In this document: positions 1 through 10,299 of the stretch, one piece after another
Layout: each line of letters starts with the position of its first letter
Numbering within the stretch: position 1 is the stretch's first letter
Origin: Dendrolimus kikuchii
Lineage: Eukaryota; Arthropoda; Insecta; Lepidoptera; Lasiocampidae
Reading direction: 5' to 3'
Length of the DNA stretch: 64,000 nt
Assembly (NCBI GenBank): GCA_019925095.2
Contig: CM034395.1
Location: 14,229,213-14,293,212 of the forward strand
Translations under genes and position numbers: made by a program
Notes under the pieces: generated by a model
Told to the model about the DNA's origin: nothing
Database searches by the model: none
The model's input: the letters and a program-made list of their open reading frames with translations, nothing else

Positions 1-1074
1 CACAAAATAGGTATGCAGCCAAATGCAATTTTTAAAACTCCATATGCTTGGTATTAGTCAAATGTTTGTGTACCGGGCTATTAATAGGTACAATGAGACC
101 TCCTCTGTTTGTGACAGAAAAAGATCTGGCCGTCCACGTAGTGTTCGTACGAAAAAGTTTGTCAAAGCAGTAAGGGGAAGAATTCGAAGAAATCCTGTCC
201 GAAAGCAAAAGATTCTATCTCGGGAGGTGAAAATATCACCTAGAACCATGTCGCGTATTTTAAAAGATGACTTAGGACTTGCAGCCTATAAGAGACGCAC
301 TGGTCATTTCTTAACTCATAATTTAAAAAAGAATAGGGTGGTAAAATCGAAACAACAACTGAAGCGGTATGCAAAGGGAGGTCACAGAAAAATTTTGTTT
401 ACGGATGAGAAAATTTTTACAATTGAGCAACATTTTAACAAACAAAATAACCGTTTTTACGCTCAAAGCTCTAAGGAAGCTTCTCAATTAGTTGACAGAG
501 TGAAACATGGGCATTATCCGTCTTCAGTAATGCTTTGGTGGGGTGTTAACTATGAAAGAGTGACTGAGCCATATTTTTGTGAAAAAGGTATCAAAACATT
601 GGCACAAGTGTATCAAGATACCATTCTTGAGAAGGTAGTTAAGCCCCTTATGTTCAATAACCAAGAATGGTCCTTCCAGCAAGACTCGGCGCCGGGTCAT
701 AAAGCTTGGTCCACGCAGTCTTGGTTGGAAACTAACGTTTCGGACTTCATCAGATCTTAATCCGCTGGAATATGATTTATGGTCAATTTTAGAGAGTATG
801 GCTTGCTCTAAACGCTATGATAATTTGGAGTCCCTAAAAAAATCCATACGATTGGCAGTGAAGATTTTCCCAAGGAAAGAGTGCGTGCTTCTATTGGTAA
901 CTGGAAACTGAACTTTAAAGGACTATATTGCAGCCAATGGGGACCACTTCCAATAAGCTTTTTATATTTTAAATTGTTTTATATTTATGTATTAAACTAA
1001 CACACTGTAAAACTTATAAATGTTATTTGCAATAGAGAAAAAAAAAATCTTTGTTACAATATTTATGGCAAGAC
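1..1074 (+). mobile_element. Mariner-like (DD37D) element, copy 1, left end cut by window
   Basis: Tc1/mariner-superfamily DNA transposon. The right terminal repeat ends in TATTTATGGCAAGAC followed by a TA target dinucleotide at 1075-1076, and matches the ends of the two other copies at 30.2-31.4 kb and 59.0-60.25 kb. The left end lies before base 1. Comparison with the complete copies (about 1.27 kb) says roughly 150-200 bases are missing. The element sits upstream of the first visible CCAR1 exon, on the same strand, probably in a CCAR1 intron. Class is inferred from the transposase signature seen across the three copies. Confidence 0.85.
23..760 (+). pseudogene. Defective DD37D mariner-like transposase
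   Basis: The reading frame shows an N-terminal helix-turn-helix region (YRAINRYNETSS, then GRPRSVRTKK), the first catalytic Asp in FTDEKIFTIEQ and the second in QQDSAPGHKA. In the third copy the distance from the second Asp to the third (SSSPDLNSLDYDLW) is 37 residues, which is the spacing of the DD37D (maT-type) mariner-like group. Here the frame ends just after VSDFIRS because the segment before the third catalytic site is deleted; beyond the break the site reads NPLEYDLW, so the expected Asp is Glu. The N-terminus is also frameshifted relative to copy 3. The enzyme would cut and paste the element at TA sites; this copy cannot be active. Confidence 0.85.
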
Positions 1075-1076
1075 TA

Positions 1077-1514
1077 GGTATGTTCTGTTACAGCACAAAT
1101 TATTCCTTACTTTTTACACAAAGCATGCATTAATATCGATTCCAAAAACTTTATTGATTGATTAATATATAATTATATTCACTACCGAATACATTGGACT
1201 GTATACCTAGAACAGAATCTGTAACCATTGGAAACTATTTTCTTTTCTGGAATAAACAGATCTTTTCTTATCGGTGGAGAGATCATTCATTCCCAAAAGA
1301 CTCGCAGATTCGGTCAGAAAAGTCGTATACCACCGACTGTTTTATTTACTAAGGCAAAAGTCGGACCGAATATATTTACCAAATTTCACAAAAATTCGTT
1401 AAGTTGTATAATAATTGTAGAAATAATAAAGAAAAACACCTGTACATGTATATACCTGTGTGTATGTATTATAATACATAGCACTTTTGAAATAATTTAC
1501 ACTTAATTTGGCAG
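1077..1514. other. AT-rich intron-like stretch, no gene seen
   Basis: AT-rich sequence between the mariner copy and the first visible CCAR1 exon. A 92-codon open frame from 1228 has no recognised motif and does not resemble the CCAR1 segment expected just upstream, so I read it as intron. Confidence 0.5.
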
Positions 1515-4500
1515 CTTTTCGTCTTTGCCGAGTTATTCAATGAAATGTTAATGAGAGATTTTGGATTCTACGTTTATAAAACGTTATACACATTGCCCGA
1601 GAAACCAGAAGAAGTTAAAGAAAAAAGTGTCGAAACTGTCGATAAAAAGGACGACAAAAAAGACGAAAAGAAAGATGATAAAAGAGATGAAAAACGCAAT
1701 TCGCGAAAACGCGAGAGGAAGGTTCGTAATCCCATTATTTTATGTATTGTTTTTAAAATAAACATCTTTATAAAGTTTCTTACATATCTACAAATTTGCT
1801 GCTTAGTTAGAGAATATGTCTTATATTTCACATAGACCCTCATACATTTATATTGTACGACACTTAACATTATATTTTGGCGAGTTTTAACAATATTTTT
1901 GTAAATTATAAATTGTGTGGTATTCTGATGTGTTGGATATATTAAAGTTTCATCATAATCCTTTAATAAAAAAAAAATGTGAATGAATAACAATTACCTA
2001 TCCTCACAATCAGTGAAATGGTTACGATACCTATTATTATTTGTGTTTCATAATATTACTCTCCTTTATTCCTTTGATACATTTTTCTGTTAACAACTCC
2101 AAAATTAAATCTTATACAAAATGTATTGACTACATCGCCACCTGTGTCAAGCAAGGTGTCAGTGCAAACCTTTTAATCTATTTTACCAACTGTTAATTAC
2201 AAACAATTTCTTAATAGGATTCGCACAGTGATGATGATCGCAGTAATTCACCAAAAAGACGTAGTCGAGGGGTCGAATTACCAACAGATCCTTTTCTACT
2301 ATTAGCATTGGTATATTTTGACACTGCTCGAGGTGGCTCAATGACGAAGAAAGACCTGCAGAACTTATTTGTCAGTCTCGGCTTATTTTTATCGCGATCA
2401 CAAATACGAACTGTTGTTGAAAAAGTTTGTGTTAAGGATGTCTTTAATTATAAGTAAGTGTGTAATATTTTTGTCATTATTTATATAACTGGTTTTGTTT
2501 TAAATTCGATAACTGACTTGCCAGTACCTCGATGGTTCGATGTTATTTAATGATTAATATTTTTTTATTATCATATACCATGCATCATTCGTAATATATT
2601 CATAGAATACAGATTTCGAGCCTTTGCTGCCATTTTATCCTAAGCGATATTTGGACCTAAGTATATTTTTGGTTGTAAAATGGACATTAAAGTATTATTT
2701 TGTTTTATGAATTTCGGTTTTAGTTAGATTGGACCTTACTCAATAAAAACTTTCAGTCTTAGATCAATATAACAGTTTAAAGTAGGAGTAGAATTGTCGT
2801 AAGTATATTCAGGCAGTTTATATCTTTATAAATGTGGTAATGCATGAACGAGAAGCTCAGATTATAAATGGTATGCACTCTCCAAAAATTCAAGAATTAT
2901 AATGCAAAAGTTATATCTTTCAACTTAGTTGGAATTAATCTAAGAAAGATAAGATGAACTCCATATTACATTATCACAGACAAACAAATCAACATTTATA
3001 AATTATTTTTCAGGACTCTTATTAAACAAGTAAAAGAATTAGGACCAGGCTCATCAGAGTTATTACAAGACTTACCATCGGAATCTACAGAAGCAAGTGA
3101 TGAAGTTGTCCAAACTGCACCAAAATCAGAAGAAAATATAACCATAGGCAATCGGAATTTACTGCCTTTATTTAAGGAATCCCGGCCGAGTAGCGATGGA
3201 ACTTCGAGTGGGACCGTGGATGTTAGTGAAACAGGTGAGTGAATGTATTCCATGTAGCTGTTGAGGAAACTGTTCCGCATATTGCTCCATTTATCCTCCA
3301 GTATATCTGAGTCTTTCTGGTTTTCAAATAAACCTTCTATCGACTTATTGTCTTACTTTTTGTTTAAGTTTTCCATTTTGTTGCTACCTAACTCTTGTTG
3401 CAAATTTATTATTTGCAAGGTGTGTTCTAATTGTTTCTTGTGTTGTCAGGATGACCTCTGTGTTCCAGTGAACTAAGCGGATCAATACTTGGTCTACTAG
3501 ACTACAGAGGCCGTCTATCCTTATAAAGAATGTATCTATGTAACAATTGTCAATTTTCTTTTAAAAATCTTTCAAAATGTTTCTATCTGTGGTGACTTGT
3601 TAATAGCTCACTATCACTAATGTGTTATTATTACAATGTGAATAGCTGATAGTCATCCAAAAATTGTAAAATAAAATAAAAAATAAAATAATAATTACAA
3701 GGGTGGCAGAGTAATTCCTGCACTAGGAATAGGATGTCATGGGGAACCGTTATATATTATCAAAATATAGCACTACAGATTCAACAATTTTGTGTGTATG
3801 TATGTAATTGAGTTATGTGTGTCTGTTATATTTGCATGATTAATGGACTTGTTTTCTCAAATTTAATGTGAAAATGTAAGTAATGACTATAATATAACTT
3901 ACTACCTGATATTAGAAGAGTTGACAGTCAAGTCAACTGTGACACTTTATCATTATCCAAAACGCTGATTCAGAGATTTTGTAAGAGCATTGCAATTATG
4001 ACGTCATATAACTGTTACGAGTCAAATATTTATTCTTGTCTAAACAGTAATTAAAATTATTTCTATTTTGACATTTTTGAAGGATAATGATAAATTATTG
4101 TTAGAAATCACCTACCCTCTAGCTCTATCCCTAATGCCTATATAACTGATTAGTCTATGCTTGTAGGCATGGTGACGTACAAATCGCGTCTGGTGGACGT
4201 GGGCGCGCTGATGGCGGCCGAGGCGCGCGGCGCGGGCGCGCGGCTGCGGCTGGAGCAGGCGCTGGCCGCGGCCAAGGAGGCGCTGAGCGCGGCGCGGCAC
4301 GCGGCCGCCTCCACGCAGCAGGCCGAACGTGGCGCCAAGAGCCAGCTCACCGACCTCAGCGCCAGCCTCGCCGCCGCGCGCACCAGGATCGCCTCGCTCA
4401 CGGTGACTACTCTTATGTTTAAGTCTGTTTCTAATAAGGCTGTAGGAATTTTTGGCAGGAACTGAAAGGAGATGTTGCGCTGTGCAGTTTTATTTTCTAA

Positions 4501-7108
4501 AAATGTGTAAAATTACTCTAAAATGAACAATATTTGTAGGATATTGATAGTTTTTGAGTAGTAATTGTGTTTTGTGAGAAATGTGAACTGTAGTCAAATG
4601 TGGCCTTTTAAGTTGTCACAAGAACTCCATTGAATAGCACCAGCTGATAACCTACCGTTCAACTGTGCTACACATAGGCTTAAGAAAGTGAAGAAACCAT
4701 CTTGTAAACTAAGATTTGGCTTAAAGGCCTAGCTGCCAAGCCATAAGCCTATATAAAATAATAATAAGGCTGTATGGCTGACACATCCATAAAACGTAAT
4801 TTGTTGCGTTGTCGTAAACTTTCTTACGAAATAAATATTAGTTTTAGTTATATAAAAATATATTTAATACTTTTACTATTTACTAAAATAATTTTATAAT
4901 CACGATGTTTATTTTTCTATTTACGTAATTTCTTCCATACTATCCTATTTGAAACAGTAGTTGACATTCAAGTCAACTGAAACAACTTTTATCATAACAT
5001 AACGAGGCAGGCCACAACTGATGGCATCCTTTTTTTTTTTGTTAACTTAGGGAGAATGTTTTTTTTTTGTGACACACATGGGTCTTGGATACAGGGGAAG
5101 ACCAAAAGCGCCGCCTAGTGCCGCGCGCTTCGTGTGCGTGTGGGCTCTTGCACCGAACGGGATCTCCTCCATTAAAGGAGGAGACTAAACAAACAACCCA
5201 CTAAACCTACCTGGGTCCCCTATGAGAGGATAGATCTAGAATGCTGGGGATGTATAACGTAGTCAAACTCTTCTGACATCCTAGTGCGCCGATTTAGTAC
5301 TAAACCCTAGGAAGCAGGGTTGTACCACTTGGTACAGTAGAGGTGATTCCACCGATACCCCCGTAAACAGTGGCCCTCTATCACAGGATTGATGGTATCT
5401 TGTATTAGTGTTCTCCAACCCATATAGAAACATCGAGTTGTGTTCAGGTGCATATCAGAGAACACTAGCAAGAATATTTGGATGAATGATCACTATTAAA
5501 GGGCACATGGTACAAAACCATCCAATGTTGACTCTCTCAATGCCCATGGTTAAGTTTGTCATCCATAGAATTGGACAGGAAAACTATTATACTCTACTAA
5601 GACTTTGCTCCGGACACATTCCTTCCAAATAAGTTCTAATATATGATTATTATATTTCTTATATATTTCTAATTCACCAAATTGCTCAGAATGCCAAAAA
5701 CTGAGGATATCCATCACGTGTTGGCAGAGTGTGTCCGGGGCGAGGCGCTGCGGCGTCAGCTTCCGGTCGATTGTAATGTGGATAACTGTAGCAGTATTCT
5801 GTCTTCTCCATTTTCTGGGGAGGCCAAAGTACTTGCCCAGTTATTAAGTCTGTGTACTTAGTTTTAGAAAGTAGTAAATAACTGTAAGATTGGATGGGGT
5901 GACATTATCACAAAGTGACAAAACCCCATTTATGTAATACAGATTAAAAAATATCCTACATAACGCCGAAGTCTCTAACTTCAAAAAAATCAAGAGTATT
6001 AATATTATTGGTCAACTGTTGTTAAAATTTAAAAAAATCATAATATAAAAATATAGTATTTTAGCACTTACTCTTTGATATGAAAATAATTTTAGAGTAA
6101 TAAAGTCCAAATTCCCTCAAGAATGTTTCTCTTGCATACTGTGGGGATTTGGAATAACTCCAAGCTGAGGTTTTCCCATATCATTATGATATCAAGTTTT
6201 ACAAAAAGGTGTCATAAAACTATAAGCACTAATTAGGGCAAGTCTGTGCTGGATGCTCATTCGAAATACCTAAGGTATGCTAGAGAAACATTCTCGATAA
6301 TAATAGTATATAAGTGTAATGGCTTGAGAAAGTGAGGATGAACTTCTTGAACAGTTACTTGAAACTCTGGATAGTCCCCATTATATAAATCGGAATGATG
6401 CAAGTCACCAGTTCTATCATCCACATAACAATGAATATTGTCAACTAAGACATGTCAATGACGTTCAAGATGAACAGTGTCGGTCACAAAATAGAACCCT
6501 AGACTACACCAGCACTATATCATGAGTTATGTTACGAAAAATCGCTTTTTTCTTTCAATTTCAGACAAGTTCGAAAATATTCCATTCTGCATTAAAGAGT
6601 ATCCAAGCTAAAGTAGAAGCTGTGGTCAACATCAAATACGAGGACGATGATGTCGTAGAAGTAGTAAATGGGCCACTGAAGTAAGTGTTTTGAAATTATT
6701 ATTATACTTGTTACAAGTTGCCATCCAACATAGCAATGCAGCCAGTTATTGCAATAATCTTACGTTAGTTATGTAGTAGTAGTGATTTTGATTACTATTT
6801 GTTGCAGAAATAAAAAAGGTAAAGATCCCAAGAAGACTGAAGATATCACAAAAACCGAACAGGTGAAAAAAGAAGTAGACATGAAAAAAGATGAAACAAA
6901 TAAAACTGTTAAACCTGAGCCTAAACAAGACGAAACTGATACCGCAAAAGATTTAGCTACAAAAAAAGAATGGATAGAAAAGACAGATACTACAGACGAA
7001 AAATCAGATTCTAATAAAATTGAGCAAGTAGAATCTGAAGACGCAGAAGATAAAAGCAATACTGATATAATTAAAACAGAAAATATGGATATTGATGATA
7101 AAGAGTAA
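1515..7108 (+). CDS. CCAR1: CCAR1-like cell cycle and apoptosis regulator, C-terminal part
   Basis: Six coding exons join in frame: 1515-1721, 2218-2453, 3014-3234, 4167-4402, 6565-6680 and 6808-7108 (TAA), with GT/AG borders, giving 438 visible residues. The first exon reads AELFNEMLMRDFG then YKTLYTLPEKPEE and a Lys/Asp/Glu-rich stretch, as in CCAR1. The second exon encodes the degenerate EF-hand-like segment (LVYFDTARGGSMTKKDLQNL, then LGLFLSRSQIRTVVEKV). The fourth encodes the VDVGALM motif and a coiled coil, the fifth ends the coiled coil, and the last is a Lys/Glu-rich acidic tail ending MDIDDKE. Family knowledge: CCAR1/DBC1 proteins are nuclear co-activators acting with nuclear receptors and beta-catenin and in RNA processing. 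The N-terminal S1-like, SAP and other domains must lie before base 1. The exon at 4167 is extremely GC-rich and Ala-rich, unlike the other exons. Confidence 0.9.
4167..4402 (+). CDS. CCAR1: CCAR1 exon 4 (visible numbering), GC-rich coiled-coil exon
   Basis: This exon begins after TTGTAG and completes a Gly codon split by the intron (phase 1), then reads MVTYKSRLVDVGALMAAEAR and a heptad-like Ala/Leu/Arg coiled coil ending in RTRIASLT, where a GTGACT donor follows in phase 0. VDVGALM corresponds to the conserved VDVGSLL-type motif before the C-terminal coiled coil of CCAR proteins. Nearly every third base is G or C, whereas the flanking exons use A/T-ending codons. The open frame on the opposite strand is a by-product of this composition. 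Confidence 0.85.
5040..5460. repeat. GC-richer interspersed-repeat-like block
   Basis: A block out of keeping with the AT-rich intron, containing GGAGGAGACTAAACAAACAA and CCTACCTGGGTCC. A second block at 25.6-25.8 kb has the same kind of arrangement (purine-rich tract, ACTAAACTAACT, CTAAACCTAAACCTGCGTCC). I take both as pieces of LINE untranslated regions, but cannot assign a family. Confidence 0.4.
5540..5930 (+). pseudogene. Non-LTR retrotransposon fragment (C-terminal RNase H/zinc-knuckle end)
   Basis: With stops and shifts the frame reads LLRLCSGHIPS, then KTEDIHHVLAECVRGEALRR and AKVLAQLLSLCT followed by a stop. The pattern GHIPSN...C..C...ED..H.L..C is typical of the C-terminal end of Jockey/I-type LINE polyproteins. 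Adjacent stop codons and a missing cysteine pair show it is dead. The unit is 5'-truncated, as usual for LINE insertions. Confidence 0.65.
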
Positions 7109-7235
7109 TTTAACCTGTTATTAGTTTAGGTTATTCTGTATACTTTGATAAACAAAATTTAAGTTTTTAGTCAGATTATTACAAAACAGGGTAAATCTCA
7201 AATACATAAAAAAGAATTCAAATATATATTTATAT

Positions 7236-7520
7236 ATATACTAGCGGTCCCGCCAGACGTTGTCCTGTCCTGAAAGAATAAAAATCTAAGACCCGATTCT
7301 AGTGCCTCCTACCGGTTCCAATTGTGAATCTAAATCATCCAGGGACACCCACTCAAACACACAAAAAATGACATCAAAATCGGTAAAGTCGTTCTCAATT
7401 TATGCGCGTACATACACTTGTAGGATTCAATTTTACTTATTTGTATATTAGATTTATATTGATTAAGGTTCACATAGTATTCATCAAAGAAATGGTGGGA
7501 CTTAATGTACGGCGTCATCT
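7236..7520. repeat. Lepidopteran interspersed repeat fragment
   Basis: Begins ACTAGCGGTCCCGCCAGACG and continues through CACTCAAACACACAAAAAATG and AAAATCGGTAAAGTCG. The opening resembles the conserved ends of abundant lepidopteran repeats (ACTAG followed by a CCCGC-rich stretch). Lies just after the CCAR1 stop codon and may form part of its 3' UTR or flank. No complete element is visible. Confidence 0.45.
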
Positions 7521-7612
7521 ATTTGATGTTTATGTAACTTAGTTGACAGCAGAACTCAAACTTACCGACATTTAGGTTTAAAAAAAATAGTATATATATA
7601 TATATATATAAC

Positions 7613-7708
7613 GTATGTATAAGGTATGTAAGAATAAGCCTAAATAGCGCTCTGTTGTTCGTGCCTACCCCGCAAGGGAACTGGCGTGAAGTTATGTATG
7701 TATGTATG
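7613..7708 (+). mobile_element. RTE-type LINE, short 3'-end fragment
   Basis: Contains CGTGCCTACCCCGCAAGGGA, then ACTGGCGTGAAGTTATG and a (TATG)n tail. The same sequence ends the longer RTE copy at 24.83-25.19 kb on the opposite strand. The insertion is flanked by TATATATATAACG on both sides (about 7600-7612 and 7711-7723), consistent with target-site duplication in an AT tract. Only the last stretch of the element was copied. Confidence 0.65.
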
Positions 7709-7839
7709 TATATATATATAACGAAATTGTTCGATTCTTACAAATGTTATTGTTTCGATGTGTAACTTAAATTTTGTTTATTTATATCAAAGTCTGCAGT
7801 GTGCATGAAATTGCGACATTACACGGAAAAAAAAAATTA

Positions 7840-8068
7840 ATTTATTTTTAATTGCAGGAGTTCAGCAGACAGGCAGACGGCCCACTTGATGATAAGCGGT
7901 TACCATCGCGTTTGGACATTTGCAACACCAAATGCGCTGCTGATCTCTTAAGGGAGACTGGAACCTGGTCACTAATGCCGAAACACAATTCAAGGTTGTT
8001 ATGGCGACATACTTTAGACTAGGGGTGGTAGCCATCCAGTCGGGCAAATGCCCTACCACCTGGCAAAA
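7840..8068 (-). repeat. Poly(A)-tailed short retroposon family, copy 1 (truncated)
   Basis: First of seven copies of a roughly 310-bp family. Read on the minus strand it ends GTCTGCCTGTCTGCTGAACT then CCTGCAATT and A-rich tail. This copy lacks the 5' part, stopping at TGCCAGGTGGTAGGGC. The short open frames inside (FATPK.., RHNNL..) recur only because the copies resemble each other. The conserved CATCAAGTGGGCCGTCTGCC tail resembles LINE 3' ends common in Lepidoptera. Confidence 0.65.
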
Positions 8069-8350
8069 TTATTGTTATACTCAAAAATACAAGGAAAACG
8101 GGTCGCTGACCAAATAAAATCTCGTACGAAATTTCTCATCCCGTTTCTTTCACACGCGTATAAACTTATGACGTCATAAGTTTAGAGTACGCTCATATGT
8201 CAAAATCTATTGTGATGTTCTGTAAGCTGGAAAAAGTAACAGAGTTGATTTGAATGTCCTCTTGTAAAAAAATATGAAAAGAAAAAACATGCTACTAATA
8301 AAACTACGTTTTAACGGTTTTAAGCGCGGTAATCTATTTGATTTGTGTTA

Positions 8351-8392
8351 TTCCGACGTTTCGGCCACTTTTCAGTGGCCGTGATCACGGAA
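8351..8392 (-). ncRNA. Hammerhead-like self-cleaving RNA motif (degenerate, putative)
   Basis: On the minus strand: TTCC, GTGATCAC, a 7-bp hairpin (GGCCACT-GAAA-AGTGGCC), GAAACGTC, GGAA. TTCC can pair with GGAA (stem I), the hairpin is stem II, GAAA is the expected core and GTC is a canonical cleavage triplet; ACGT is self-complementary, as in dimeric hammerheads with a tiny stem III. The CUGANGA core is not intact: positions 3 and 8 read G and C instead of C and G (a swap that keeps their pairing) and one base is extra. Penelope-like elements are known to carry such motifs, so I read it as a decayed or variant copy. Confidence 0.4.
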
Positions 8393-8812
8393 GACAAAGA
8401 TGTCTATTGTTAAAGTTTTATTTAGCGTACCGGCAACATGTTCATTTTAATTATTTCGTTTAAATTTTGTTTATGGTTATTAATTACTCTATGGGAGCCT
8501 TAATTTACCATCGCTTCGCAACATGTAGTAGCTTGAAGAGAAGAAGCGGCGCAAGAAACTCTTTAGCAAACATGCCTAACTCTAATATATATTTATATAA
8601 TATTAAAATGGGTGGAAGGGAAAATAAAAGAAATTATCAATCAAATTGGTTTGTGTTCCGTTGCACACAGAAAGAGCTCACAGTGTCTTGAGGTCTGGCA
8701 GCTGGTTTTTCCTGGGTTTTGGGTCTTAATAGTTTTGATGATCGGATCCTAAACAGGTGGTACTTGCCAACCATCTCTATTGAAATTTGGGTGTTTTTTA
8801 ATTTCAATAGCC

Positions 8813-9194
8813 TCAACGCATCATTCTAGGTATGAAACGATTCTCTTTCGCGAGGATTTGTGGCTTATCGAATCTGATGTAGTGGTTGGGTTTATCCATC
8901 GTGTGTTCACTGATCGCAGACTTCGTAGACCTTGTGTGTTTCATGTCAGCAATGTGTTCTTTTACCCGCGTTTTTATGCTTCTCTTTGTTTGCCCAATGT
9001 ATGATAATCCACTCACAATCGAGCTTGTAGACACCTGCATCCTGGAGTGAGATATTGCATTTCACAGGTCTCCTAAATTGGCTAATCTTTTTATGCGGCT
9101 TGAAATATGTTTTGATTGAAGCTCGCCTGAGGATGTAACCAATTCTGTCTGTGACTCCCTTGATGTAGATGTGGATAGGGTAGCAGCAGGGCAC
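8813..9194 (-). pseudogene. Penelope-like GIY-YIG endonuclease, frameshifted
   Basis: The upstream frame (from 9194) reads LRRASIKTYFKPHKKISQF, then DAGVYKLDCE; the downstream frame continues GLSYIGQTKRSIKTRVKEHI, SAISEHTMDKPNHYIRFDK and LAKENRFIPRMMR. YKLDCE...YIGQT is the linker plus the GIY-YIG-like active-site start of Penelope-like elements, and R..EH and AKE.RF are its later conserved positions. The two frames are separated by an indel just after DCE, so no intact product is made. The reverse transcriptase part is missing. Confidence 0.8.
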
Positions 9195-9290
9195 CGCTTA
9201 ACTGAAGGTGGTTTGGGGCCTTTGTGACGTTGGAATAACCAAAATCAAATAAATTACCGCGCTTAAAACCGTTAAAACGTAGTTTTATTA

Positions 9291-9850
9291 TGTATACAAG
9301 TCGCGAAAATTTAAGAAAACATTAAACATGCTACTATTTAACAACAATAGGCTGTTTCTTACACAGAGCAGTATATCCATAATTTTATGTTTGTAAACAT
9401 AAAAAATTTGGTTACACGACCAATTTTTAACGGATCTATGACTTCTGTTACTTTTATTTTGAATATCCCTGAGATAATGTGGTGTGTCATACTTGTGTGA
9501 AATTCTCTCCATATTGCGGAGTATACTAATGACAGTGCTGAATGATGCAAAGAATAATCTATGATGACGAATATTTTAATATGATGCATTTGTCGTACAA
9601 ATTAAATATTTTTGCTACACAAAAGCAGTGGAAAATGTTCATATTTTATTTTTAATGCAGGAATGTATTGCTATATAATTTGTATTTCGATGGATAAGTT
9701 AGCATTTTTTGCTAGAATAAGTTTTTAAAAGCAATAAAATGTAGTTATTTTAAAGTCCGTTTCATTTTATTCCTTTAGATAACGTAAGCAGAATTATAAA
9801 ATTGCTGTTTATTCCTTTATGGCCTTCGGAATAGATTGATTGTCACAATA
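9291..9850. other. AT-rich spacer, nothing recognised
   Basis: Low-GC sequence between the Penelope-like element and a SINE-tail fragment. Small open frames on the minus strand lack known motifs. Confidence 0.5.
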
Positions 9851-9857
9851 ATTAACG

Positions 9858-9935
9858 TCGACCCATAAGCGTCCCACTGCTGGGTTCGGGCCTACGGAAA
9901 GGAACGTGACTATGTTTTGGTTCGCATGCGATGAT
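9858..9935 (-). repeat. SINE/LINE tail fragment
   Basis: Minus-strand reading gives CCCAGCAGTGGGACGCTTAT, the tail also present in the full SINE at 61386-61706 (CCCAGCAGTGGGACATTTAT). Only the 3' end is retained. Confidence 0.5.
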
Positions 9936-10299
9936 TCCTGTATCGTGAGTAAATAAGAAAAAATGAAATATTAGGTAATTAAATTGCCAATATAGTATTG
10001 AAAGTGTATACTGCCGAGGTAGTCCCATCTTTTTTTCATGAGGTGGGCTCGGTCGTGATGAAATTGTCAAATTCACATGTGTAATCTGTTGTTAAATCGT
10101 ACTAGTCATTATATCTCTGTATTTGTAAGTACTAGTGTCGACAACGAGAAAGTTTCTACGTTCCTTTTAACACTGGAAAATAAGTTTCCGCAGGATACGC
10201 GAATTATACTGGATGTACCGAGTCATATTTTTGTTTATTTGCGATAAACGAACGAATAATGTTATATATTGCTAGTATTTAATATTATACTCGGGATGA

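Larger units (their letters stand above)
4403..6564. other. CCAR1 intron with retroelement debris
   Basis: Intron of about 2.2 kb between coding exons. It holds a GC-richer repeat-like block (about 5040-5460) and a LINE remnant (about 5540-5930), described separately. The rest is AT-rich with no recognisable gene. Confidence 0.7.
8296..9290 (-). mobile_element. Penelope-like retroelement remnant with inverted ends
   Basis: A unit of 995 bp bounded by inverted repeats of about 63 bp (8296-8358 and 9228-9290) that differ at only a few positions and share TAATAAAACTACGTTTTAAC. The interior, on the minus strand, encodes the GIY-YIG endonuclease end of a Penelope-like element. 5'-truncated elements of this class are often bounded by copies of their terminal repeats. 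A hairpin with hammerhead-ribozyme-like features lies at 8351-8392. A second, partial copy starts near 63862. Confidence 0.75.

Noticed and set aside
1228..1506. 92-aa frame as a further CCAR1 exon
   Set aside because: No resemblance to CCAR1 and a stop before the exon that begins at 1515.
4112..4401. Two Ala/Arg-rich frames on the minus strand
   Set aside because: Mirror frames of the GC-rich CCAR1 exon on the plus strand, which continues in phase with its neighbours.
8296..9290. Classical cut-and-paste transposon because of inverted ends
   Set aside because: The interior encodes a Penelope-like endonuclease, no transposase; no TA or TTAA type duplication is visible.
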